Source: Corallococcus silvisoli (GTDB taxonomy: Bacteria > Myxococcota > Myxococcia > Myxococcales > Myxococcaceae). Taken from it: a stretch of 64,000 nucleotides of DNA. The stretch spans positions 248,001 through 312,000 of the forward strand of contig NZ_JAAAPJ010000008.1 in NCBI RefSeq assembly GCF_009909145.1, read 5' to 3'. Positions 57,610 to 64,000 of the stretch are shown piece by piece. Each line of letters begins with the position of its first letter. Position 1 is the stretch's first letter. Under the pieces are notes generated by a model. It did not search any database. It worked only from the letters and a program-made list of their open reading frames with translations, and was not told the DNA's origin. Position numbers and translations under genes: made by a program.

Positions 57610-59255
57610 CAGAAGCGGTACCCCACGCCGGCGTTTCCGCCGACGAAGCCCACGGCCTGTCCCTGTCCGTCCGTCACCACGTACGTCAGCATCCCGTGCC
57701 CCTGGGCCGTGAGCTCCAGCCGCTCGCCCAGGCGCAGGACCAGTCCGCCCACCACACCGGGGCTGACGGTGAAGTAGCGCTGGCCTCCGGAGAAGGCCTC
57801 CACGTCAAAGGACCTGCCCAGATACAACGCGGCCACACGCGGTCCCGCGAAGAGCGTCAAACGCTCCCAGCGCCACAGGTAGGGCACCGCCGCGCCCACC
57901 GTGAGCGACGTGTAGCCGAAGGGGACCTCGCTGCCCGGCGCCACCTGGAGCGTGCGCCGTCCCCGGCTCAAGCCCACGTCCAACAGCAGGCCCAGGTCCT
58001 GGAGTGGCAGGTCCTCCAGGCGCAGCACGACGCCCACCTGGGGCGCCGCTGGCAGGAGCTCGCGCCGGCTCTTGCCGTCCGCGAAGGACATCATGCCTCC
58101 CACGAGCGACAGCGCGCGGCGGGGGATGGCGTCCGACAGCAGGCGCTCCAAGGGCAGACGCTCGCCTCGGGCCACGTCGACCTCGCGCCGCACGAGGACC
58201 GCATCCCCCTTGGTGAGCTCCACCGTGCGCCGGCCCGGGCCCACCGCGGCGCCACCGGGCAGCTCGAGCCGCGGCTCCCCGTCCACCTTGAGCGTGAAGC
58301 CGTCCAGGCGGGGGCTGTAGGAGAAGAGCTCCGGCTGGCCGGTCCGGTCGATGCGGCCGGCGAGGATGACGGGATCCGCGCCCACTTCGACGATCTCCGC
58401 GGACGGGCGCTGCCGGCCTTCCGTGAAGGCGAAGGTGCGGCGGCGTGAATAGTCGTGGGCTTCCGTGGCGGTGACGGCCCCGTCGCCGTTGCGGTCGGCC
58501 GCGCCTCCCAGGCCCTCGATGAGGAAGTACGTGTAGATGTCGTTGCGCAGGCTGGCGTCCTCTCGCGCCGTCTCGCCCCAATCGCTGGCGGCGAACACCA
58601 TGGAGGCCCGGGACGACTCCTCCAGGGGCCGCGCGTAGAAGCCGGACTTGATGCCCGCCAGGTCCTCTTCCACCTCGCGGGGGAGCAGGGACTTGCCGCT
58701 GCCACTGTGGCAGGTGGCGAGCACCAGCAGCCGGCGCCGGCTGGGCAGCTGTTCAAACTCCGCCTTCAGCGCGTCCATGGAGAGCGCCGTCTGGGGAATG
58801 GCGCGGTAGGCCGCGTCGTGGGTGACCAGGTAGCGCGTCAGCATGCCCCGGCCGTCGCGCGCGAGCGTGCCGTGCGCGGACAGGTACACCATCACCACGT
58901 CGTCGGGCCGGGTGGCCTCCCGCTTGAGCTGCCGCAGCGCCGCGAGAATGGCCTCCTTCGTCGTCTCCTCCGGGCGCGTGAGGACTCGCACCTGATCGAA
59001 GTGGCCGCGCGAGGGATCCTTCAGCGCCGCCGCCAGGTCCGTGGCGTCCTTGCTGGAGAAGCGCAGGGCACGCCACTGGGGATCCTCGAACGAGGAGATG
59101 CCCACGAGCAGCGCGAGCCGCCGGGGCGTGTAGGCGCGCGACAGGTCCGCCGCGTCGAGCCGCAGCGGGACGAGCCCTCCCTTGCCCCCTGGCGCGGCGG
59201 AGGGGCCCGCGCAGGCGCAGAGCAAGGCGAGAAGGAGGGGGAGGAGGGGCCTCAC
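57609..59255 (-). CDS. Caspase-family protease lipoprotein
   Basis: A 548-aa exported protein with lipobox LLCAC (Cys15). A metacaspase/caspase-fold (peptidase C14) domain spans about 45-290; MVYLSAHGTLARDG supplies His128 and LVLATCHSGSGKS supplies Cys182, the catalytic dyad. DRNGDGAVTATE (254-265) inside the domain is an EF-hand-type calcium loop, as in calcium-dependent metacaspases. A PEGA-like region follows (about 305-360). The last 180 residues are beta-rich and end in GYRF, resembling an outer-membrane barrel with C-terminal Phe. The start GTG overlaps the anti-sigma stop (GTGA). Confidence 0.85.
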   Translation of the reverse strand: MRPLLPLLLALLCACAGPSAAPGGKGGLVPLRLDAADLSRAYTPRRLALLVGISSFEDPQWRALRFSSKDATDLAAALKDPSRGHFDQVRVLTRPEETTKEAILAALRQLKREATRPDDVVMVYLSAHGTLARDGRGMLTRYLVTHDAAYRAIPQTALSMDALKAEFEQLPSRRRLLVLATCHSGSGKSLLPREVEEDLAGIKSGFYARPLEESSRASMVFAASDWGETAREDASLRNDIYTYFLIEGLGGAADRNGDGAVTATEAHDYSRRRTFAFTEGRQRPSAEIVEVGADPVILAGRIDRTGQPELFSYSPRLDGFTLKVDGEPRLELPGGAAVGPGRRTVELTKGDAVLVRREVDVARGERLPLERLLSDAIPRRALSLVGGMMSFADGKSRRELLPAAPQVGVVLRLEDLPLQDLGLLLDVGLSRGRRTLQVAPGSEVPFGYTSLTVGAAVPYLWRWERLTLFAGPRVAALYLGRSFDVEAFSGGQRYFTVSPGVVGGLVLRLGERLELTAQGHGMLTYVVTDGQGQAVGFVGGNAGVGYRF

Positions 59256-60043
59256 GGCGCCCGAGTCTGGCCGGATTGGACCCGCACGTCGAACCGCGCC
59301 ACGGTCCCCGGGCGCGCATCCGGGGCCACGCCCGCCTCCAGGGCGGCGAGCGCGTCCTCCTCCGACGCGGCTTCTCCCGGAGCGAAGGCGACCAGCATCA
59401 ACGACAGCGGGCCCTCGTCCGCCTCCAGGCTCACGCCGGTGAGCCCCTCGGGGCCTTCCAGGTCGTGCGTTCCGGCCTCCAGGGGGAAGCGGCCCAGCAG
59501 CTCCGCGGGCTGGTGCTCGCGCTGCTGGTAGAGCAGCGCGGTGCCGGACTCGGTGGCGTGGTAGCGCAGGAGCAGCACCTCGTCCCTCGCGACGACGGCT
59601 CCCGCGTCCAGCCGGCGCAGGCCGCCGTCCAGGCTCCTGGCGACCACGGCCAGCTCCAGGGAGATGCGGCCCGTGCCCTTCTCACCGATTCCTTGCACGC
59701 CGGGCGTGGGGGCCTGCTCGCCTGGACTCAGCACCACCATCAACACCGACGCCGCGACCGCGCCGGCCATCCACCCCCAGTAGCGCGCGGGCGGCGCCGC
59801 GAAGCGCCGGGTCCGGGGCGCCGCCAGCGGAGGCACCCAGGGGGGGACGCCCACGGTGGACTCTGACGGAGGCGCGAGTCCCAGGAGCAGCGCATCCGTG
59901 TGTCCATCGAGCGGGTCCACGTGCGTGGCGAGGAAGGCCTCGCAGACCTCGCAGGGGGAGGCCAGGTGCCGGGCGAAGTAGGTCCGGGTCGTGGGCTCGT
60001 CATTCGCGAGGTCTCGCATCGCGGAGGCATCCAGGTGTTCCAT
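59252..60043 (-). CDS. Anti-sigma factor-like membrane protein
   Basis: A 263-aa protein. An N-terminal zinc-binding HxxxCxxC-type motif (HLASPCEVCEAF, residues 26-37) is the hallmark of zinc-containing anti-sigma factors. One transmembrane segment follows (YWGWMAGAVAASVLMVVL, about 90-107), then a 150-residue outer domain that may sense a signal. It starts 3 nt after the ECF sigma gene and overlaps the caspase gene, so it probably holds the sigma factor inactive until released. Confidence 0.82.
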   Translation of the reverse strand: MEHLDASAMRDLANDEPTTRTYFARHLASPCEVCEAFLATHVDPLDGHTDALLLGLAPPSESTVGVPPWVPPLAAPRTRRFAAPPARYWGWMAGAVAASVLMVVLSPGEQAPTPGVQGIGEKGTGRISLELAVVARSLDGGLRRLDAGAVVARDEVLLLRYHATESGTALLYQQREHQPAELLGRFPLEAGTHDLEGPEGLTGVSLEADEGPLSLMLVAFAPGEAASEEDALAALEAGVAPDARPGTVARFDVRVQSGQTRAP

Positions 60044-60046
60044 GGC

Positions 60047-60667
60047 TCACTCCCACCGTCCGGCGAGCACCCGTTGGAGGAGCTCCCGCTTGATGCGTCC
60101 TCGAAACCGCTCCAGCCGCATGGTGACCGTGCTCTTTCCCACCCCGAGCTGGTGGGCGATCTCCCGGGCCGTGAGCTGTCCCTCGATGTAGAAGAGCTGC
60201 ACCGTCTTCTTCTCCTCGCCCTCGGGCAGCTCCGCGATGAGCTGTCGCACCACCGCGATGTCCCGCTCCACCTGGAGTGCTGGCGGCATGGGCGGCACCG
60301 TTTCCGGAGCCGGGTCCGGCAGGTCCTCTTCCAACCGTCTCAGGAGGGTGCGCCGCTCCAGCCGCGTGCGCGCCCGGTTGCGTGCGATGGTCAGCAGCCA
60401 CGGGGTGAAGGCGCCAGCCTCCTTCAGCCGGGGCAGCCCCCGGAATGCCCGCACGTACGACTCCTGGAGGACGTCCTCGACCTCATCGGCATCCAATGTG
60501 CCGAAACCCGCCACCAGCCGTGCCACCAGGGGGCGTGTGCGCCGGTAGAGCTCGTTGAAGGCGGACGTCTCCCCTCGCGTCGCACGCAGAACCACGTCCG
60601 CCACCGCGTCCGTTTCACCCACCTGCGCAGAAGACCTCCCATGGGGTGAAGCGGCCACGGGGATCAT
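60047..60667 (-). CDS. ECF sigma factor
   Basis: A 206-aa sigma-70-family protein. Region 2 is FNELYRRTRPLVARLVAGFG then DEVEDVLQESYVRAFRGLPR; region 4 is ELPEGEEKKTVQLFYIEGQL then TAREIAHQLGVGKSTVTMRL with its HTH. The ATG at 60667 has only GAAAG upstream; a TTG at 60760 could extend it by 31 residues. It leads the operon sigma, anti-sigma, caspase lipoprotein, Cys-rich lipoprotein. Autoregulation is usual for such units but no promoter could be pinned. Confidence 0.9.
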   Translation of the reverse strand: MIPVAASPHGRSSAQVGETDAVADVVLRATRGETSAFNELYRRTRPLVARLVAGFGTLDADEVEDVLQESYVRAFRGLPRLKEAGAFTPWLLTIARNRARTRLERRTLLRRLEEDLPDPAPETVPPMPPALQVERDIAVVRQLIAELPEGEEKKTVQLFYIEGQLTAREIAHQLGVGKSTVTMRLERFRGRIKRELLQRVLAGRWE

Positions 60668-60721
60668 TTCTTTCGCGGCACCGGGGGCTGTCGCGAGCCG
60701 TCCGCGGCCGGATGCAAGGAG

Positions 60722-60745
60722 CCCCCGGACGCCGCGGTCCAGGGG
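60722..60745 (-). terminator. Hairpin between osmC and the ECF sigma gene
   Basis: CCCCCGGAC and GTCCAGGGG pair (9 bp with one wobble) around a 6-nt loop, downstream of the osmC stop on the minus strand; only a short T-poor tail follows. Confidence 0.4.
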
Positions 60746-60772
60746 CTTCTTCGCCCCCAAGGGCCGCGGCGC

Positions 60773-61198
60773 TCAGCCCGCGAGCCTCGCCTTGAGCGTG
60801 ATGTTCACGCCAGCGAGCGCCTTGGAGACCGGGCACCCCTTCCGGGTCTCCTCCGCGATCTTCTGGAACTGGGCGTCATGGGCGCCGGGGACGGTGGCCT
60901 CGGTGCTCAGCGCGATGGTGGTGATGGCGAAGCCGTCCCCCTGCTTGTCCAACTGCACGTCCGCGTTGGTCTGGATTCGCGTGGGCTTGAGGCCCGCCTT
61001 CTCCAGCCCCAGAGACAAAGCCATGGAGAAGCATCCCGAGAGCGCCGCGCCGATGAGCTCCTCCGGGTTGCTCCCTGGCTGCCCCTCGAAGCGGGTGCCG
61101 AGCGAGAAGGGGACCTCCGCGGCGTGGCCCGGCTTCATCACCCCCTTGCCGTCCTTCAGGCCCCCAGTCCACTGCGCACCGCCCTTGCTGATTCCCAT
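60773..61198 (-). CDS. osmC: OsmC-family peroxiredoxin-like protein
   Basis: A 141-aa OsmC/Ohr-fold protein that detoxifies organic hydroperoxides. Two redox cysteines occur in ALSGCFSMALS and TRKGCPVSKAL, with RFEGQPGSNPEELIGAA preceding them as in OsmC. The length and order fit OsmC better than Ohr. It stands upstream of the ECF sigma gene and is divergent from a small lipoprotein gene across about 170 nt. Confidence 0.92.
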   Translation of the reverse strand: MGISKGGAQWTGGLKDGKGVMKPGHAAEVPFSLGTRFEGQPGSNPEELIGAALSGCFSMALSLGLEKAGLKPTRIQTNADVQLDKQGDGFAITTIALSTEATVPGAHDAQFQKIAEETRKGCPVSKALAGVNITLKARLAG

Positions 61199-61368
61199 GG
61201 CGTTCGTCTCCTTTCAATTCAATCAGAACACGGCGTGCCGCCGTGGCGGCTCTTGTATGGAAAATTCCATTGGGTTTGACGGAGATGACAGTCATTGCCT
61301 GGGGTTCCGTTCTCTGTCTGACTTGGCGCCGCGAGGCATCTCCGCCTCCGTCACCTGGAGCACCCTGC

Positions 61369-61692
61369 ATGCGAAACATCCTCCGTGTGTTGGTCGTGAC
61401 CGGCTTCTCCGTGGGCGTCCTCTCTGCCTGTGGGCCGGCGGCGGAGCCGGACGGGGCCGAGTCCTCGCAGGTGGAGCAAGGCATTGGCTCCACGCCGAAC
61501 TGTGGCCTTGGCAGCTCGCTGGCGGAGAAGACGGAGTGGAAGACGACCTGCGGCGCCTGTAGCGAGGTGGGCGGGGATGGCAGCTGGCACAACGGCGACC
61601 ATGGCCGGGGCGGCAGCCTCTACCAGACGTGCTGCGGCGCCAGCGGCTGCGGGGCGTGGAAGCTCATCCGCCCCGTCTGCACCACCTGCTAG
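61369..61692 (+). CDS. Small Cys-rich lipoprotein
   Basis: A 107-aa exported protein. The signal peptide ends at lipobox GVLSAC (Cys21). After an acidic spacer, eight cysteines occur in about 60 residues, including CGACSEVGGDGSWHNGDHGR and YQTCCGASGCGAW, ending CTTC. It has no recognised domain. The repeated Gly/His/Asp between the cysteines could bind metal. TGGAG precedes the ATG at 61369; an upstream in-frame ATG at 61243 lacks a signal peptide. Confidence 0.7.
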   Translation: MRNILRVLVVTGFSVGVLSACGPAAEPDGAESSQVEQGIGSTPNCGLGSSLAEKTEWKTTCGACSEVGGDGSWHNGDHGRGGSLYQTCCGASGCGAWKLIRPVCTTC

Positions 61693-61731
61693 GGAGGCCT
61701 CCAGGAGTTCTCCAACCGCCACCGGACCCGC

Positions 61732-61761
61732 GTCGCCCGCACGGAGACTCGTGTGGGCGAC
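61732..61761. terminator. Hairpin between the convergent genes ending at 61692 and 61786
   Basis: GTCGCCCGCAC and GTGTGGGCGAC form an 11-bp stem with one G-T pair and an 8-nt loop, followed on the plus strand by CGCGGGTTTG. Confidence 0.55.
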
Positions 61762-61785
61762 CGCGGGTTTGTCACCGGGACGGAG

Positions 61786-63285
61786 TTACGGCGTCTCCGC
61801 GGGATTCACCCTCAGCTCGAAGAAGTGGGTGATGAAGCTGTGAGTCCCGCCAAAGGACTGAGGGTCCGGCAGGTAGCGCGGCGGCGTCCAGGGCGACAGC
61901 TCCACCCCTACAAGGCCCGAGCCCTCGTTCACTCCGTGGAAGGTGAACTCCAGCTCCCCCGAGGTCCGTGGCTCGAGCGTCATGCGTCGTTCAAACGTGG
62001 AGTCGAGCCCCGGGACAGGTGTGAGCTGAATCGCTTCTCCATTCAGGCGCACGCTGATGGTCACCAGCCCCGACTCCATCGGCCGCCCTCCCACTGAAAG
62101 CAAGAGGCCGGCCCCGAGGGCGCCGACATTCTCGAAGCGCTGCTTCCAGGTCACCGAAGAGGACACGGCCATCCCCAGCTCGGTTTTTCCCGTGAGCTTC
62201 TCTTCGGGGTTGGCCACGGCCCATTCGAGGCGGGGGCGCGTACGCCCCTCATCCCAGAGCGGCGCCCCCTTCTTCTGGGGCTTTTCGAAGAGCAGCAGCT
62301 CCAGGGGCTTGCCGGCCTCGCAGCGCACCTGCGCCAGCTTGCCGTACTCGAAATGGTCGGGGGCGATCCACACCCGGCCGGGGGCGGCGGTCGCGGTGGC
62401 GAAACGGAACGCATCCTCCAGCGGGACCGAAGTGATCTCCGCGAACGAGGATTCGTCCGAGAGCTCGAGGCGGCCCAGCGCGCACTTCATGATCACCAGG
62501 GCCGAGTCGGCGTCCGCGAGCGCGAGTCCACACACGGCGCCCGTGCCCTCGGTGTAGAACTCCGTCAACAGGGCGCCTTTGTCCGAGTAGTGGGCCAGGG
62601 TGGAGGCGTGGCCGCTCTGGGTGATGGCGACCAGCACCCCCTGCTGGGTGGGCACCGCGAACCATTGCTCCTCGCGGGTCGAGGGCTCCCACTGCAGCAC
62701 GAAGTCCACCTTGGGGGAGCCGGGGCGAATCACCGCGATCCGTCCCGCGCCCGGGTCCACCGCCACCACGCCATGCAGATGGCTGGAGAGCAGGACGCCC
62801 GAAGGTGCCCCTCGCTCGGCTTCCTCGGACGCGGCCAACTGATGTGGCTCCGCGATGACAGGCTCGGGCAAGGGTAGCGTCCGCCAGTCCTCGCCTGACA
62901 AGTCACTCCAGAGGATTCGGCTCAGGCTGGCGCGTCCGTCGACCTGACAGCCGATGAGCCGCGCTCCGTCGCAGACCAGGTCCGCCAACTCCACGTTCAA
63001 CGGCTTGCAGGGCGTATCGGGTCCCTCGGCCAGGGTGAAGATTCGAGGGGGCGAACGCTCCGGGCCAAAGGTCTCCACCTCCCGCTGTGCTCCGCGGCCC
63101 ATCCAGATCCGCTGGGCCTCCGGGGCGACGGCCAGGACGCAGTTCGACAGTCGATTGAACTCCACGTCTCCCTCGACCCTGCGATGCAGGCCTTGAGAGC
63201 CTTTGTAGACTTCCAACTGGGTGAGGGAGGCGACCCAGAGTTCCTCGGGGGTCGCGAAGAGGCGCAGCATCGGTTTCGTGGTCAT
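61786..63285 (-). CDS. Unrecognised protein with beta-propeller-like body and a C-terminal domain shared with its neighbour
   Basis: A 499-aa protein without a signal peptide. Residues about 1-350 are beta-rich with repeating LWVASLTQLEVYKG and ITQSGHASTLAHYSDKG type strands, suggesting a propeller. Residues about 365-480 contain PRLEWAVANPEE then SVTWKQRFENVGALGAGLLL and LEPRTSGELEFTFHG. The same pattern (PRLEW, TWTRRIKNMGGPGAGVIVAL, LTFHG) recurs in the next gene, so the domain is duplicated. The ATG at 63285 has GGAGA upstream. It lies 28 nt behind the neighbour in the same direction. Function unknown. Confidence 0.6.
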   Translation of the reverse strand: MTTKPMLRLFATPEELWVASLTQLEVYKGSQGLHRRVEGDVEFNRLSNCVLAVAPEAQRIWMGRGAQREVETFGPERSPPRIFTLAEGPDTPCKPLNVELADLVCDGARLIGCQVDGRASLSRILWSDLSGEDWRTLPLPEPVIAEPHQLAASEEAERGAPSGVLLSSHLHGVVAVDPGAGRIAVIRPGSPKVDFVLQWEPSTREEQWFAVPTQQGVLVAITQSGHASTLAHYSDKGALLTEFYTEGTGAVCGLALADADSALVIMKCALGRLELSDESSFAEITSVPLEDAFRFATATAAPGRVWIAPDHFEYGKLAQVRCEAGKPLELLLFEKPQKKGAPLWDEGRTRPRLEWAVANPEEKLTGKTELGMAVSSSVTWKQRFENVGALGAGLLLSVGGRPMESGLVTISVRLNGEAIQLTPVPGLDSTFERRMTLEPRTSGELEFTFHGVNEGSGLVGVELSPWTPPRYLPDPQSFGGTHSFITHFFELRVNPAETP

Positions 63286-63314
63286 GACGTGTTCTCCGTT
63301 TCCCGGTGCTGCCC

Positions 63315-63998
63315 TCAACCGATGAAGACCTGCAAGGTCTCCCATTCCTTCGAGGTGATGCCGCCCGCGACGGCCAGGGCCATCACTCCCGCCTTGACGA
63401 AGCCGCCTCCAGCGCCTCGTCCGTGGAAGGTGAGCTGAAGCTCGTGTTCACCTTGAGGCTCCAACGGCAGCATGCATTGGGTCTGGCCTCCTGCGAGCGG
63501 GCCGACGTGTATGGGATACTCCGTCCCATCCAGCGTCAGGCGGACCGCGAGCAGCCGCGTCGCGAGAACGTCGCCGTTCAGCGCGACAATCACCCCGGCT
63601 CCAGGTCCCCCCATGTTCTTGATGCGCCGGGTCCAGGTGGCCGCTTGAGACAGGGGAACCCGCACCACGGCGTTCGCGGCCGTGCTCCACTCCAACCGAG
63701 GGGCGGCGGTCTCCTCGCCGACGGAAGGGGGCGCCTCGGCCTCCTCTTCCTCCGCGTTGACCGGAGCCGGAACGGGGACGCCGTGCCACTCCAGGTGAAG
63801 CGTCTCCAGCTCGCTCGTGAGGATGTCCGCCTGACCGCGCCTCTGGCCCCTCCAGAGGGCGTCCCCGAAGCAATGGGCCCCCCACCTGAAGGCGAGGATA
63901 AGCCACTCCGTCGTGGCTTGCCGTTCCTCCACGGGGAGGGCCCGCCACTGGTCGAGCAGGCCGTCGAGCAGCTCCTCGAAGTCCTTGTGGTAGAAATC
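63315..63998 (-). CDS. Unrecognised protein with the same C-terminal domain (partial, runs off the right edge)
   Basis: The frame is open to the window end, so the N-terminus is missing; 227 codons are visible. The visible start reads DFYHKDFEELLDGLLDQWRA then EWLILAFRWGAHCFGDALW, a helical region with a conserved-looking RWGAHCFGDALW stretch. A Glu-rich linker leads to PRLEWSTAANAVV and the duplicated beta-domain (TWTRRIKNMGGPGAGVIVAL, ELQLTFHGRGAGGG). It probably forms an operon with the gene at 61786. No known domain was recognised. Confidence 0.6.
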   Translation of the reverse strand, partial: DFYHKDFEELLDGLLDQWRALPVEERQATTEWLILAFRWGAHCFGDALWRGQRRGQADILTSELETLHLEWHGVPVPAPVNAEEEEAEAPPSVGEETAAPRLEWSTAANAVVRVPLSQAATWTRRIKNMGGPGAGVIVALNGDVLATRLLAVRLTLDGTEYPIHVGPLAGGQTQCMLPLEPQGEHELQLTFHGRGAGGGFVKAGVMALAVAGGITSKEWETLQVFIG

Positions 63999-64000
63999 GT

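Overview
The window is about 64 kb of very GC-rich, densely coding DNA from a myxobacterium, most likely a Myxococcaceae member. A Corallococcus-like source is a guess from gene content, not a measured identity. The clues are a MYXO-CTERM-type C-terminus on an amidase, a DUF2378/TIGR02265 paralog, many lipoproteins of the EGF, MopE-like and PPC types, and strong GC bias at third codon positions.

Layout. (1) 0-13.8 kb is housekeeping and signalling: a patatin lipoprotein, an NRDE protein, metG, a HEAT-repeat protein overlapping tatD, then a minus-strand run made of an RlmI-like methyltransferase, a YhaM-like exoribonuclease and a composite MshEN/HD-GYP/receiver/PATAN protein, followed by an FAD-dependent oxidoreductase. 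(2) 13.95-15.62 kb is a complete insertion sequence with 25-bp inverted ends. It sits in the T-tract of an intrinsic terminator, and its DDE transposase is split over two ORFs in a -1 frame relationship. (3) 15.7-23.1 kb holds a diacylglycerol kinase, a golvesin/amidase surface protein, the glycolytic operon gap-pgk-tpiA, secG and tRNA-Leu(GAG). (4) 23.1-27.9 kb is a decayed mobile zone directly behind the tRNA: a frameshifted tyrosine integrase, a transposase remnant with an in-frame stop, an EGF/FG-GAP lipoprotein gene and another transposase tail.

(5) 27.9-49.8 kb is a single-strand hybrid PKS/NRPS-like lipid cluster and the most interesting part of the window. In transcription order it encodes a hotdog thioesterase, a fused fatty acyl-AMP ligase/acyl-CoA dehydrogenase/carrier protein, a membrane fatty acid desaturase, a heme-oxygenase-fold diiron-type protein, a KS-AT protein, an ACP-aminotransferase-condensation protein, a stand-alone carrier protein, an acyl-CoA ligase and a fully reducing KS-AT-DH-ER-KR-ACP module ending in an alpha/beta hydrolase. 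The order resembles the mycosubtilin/iturin starter module (ligase-ACP-KS-ACP-aminotransferase-C) split into separate proteins. It predicts a beta-amino fatty acyl product joined to a further unit, extended once and released. No amino-acid adenylation domain is visible.

(6) 50-64 kb is an accessory region of envelope proteins and regulators: a PPC-domain lipoprotein, a Coa1-like protein, the DUF2378 protein, pirin, a LysR/YceI divergent pair with a perfect palindrome between them, a DUF4382 lipoprotein, Cys-rich lipoproteins, an ECF sigma/anti-sigma/caspase-family operon, OsmC, and two genes at the right edge that share a C-terminal domain. No CRISPR array, rRNA or replication origin was seen.
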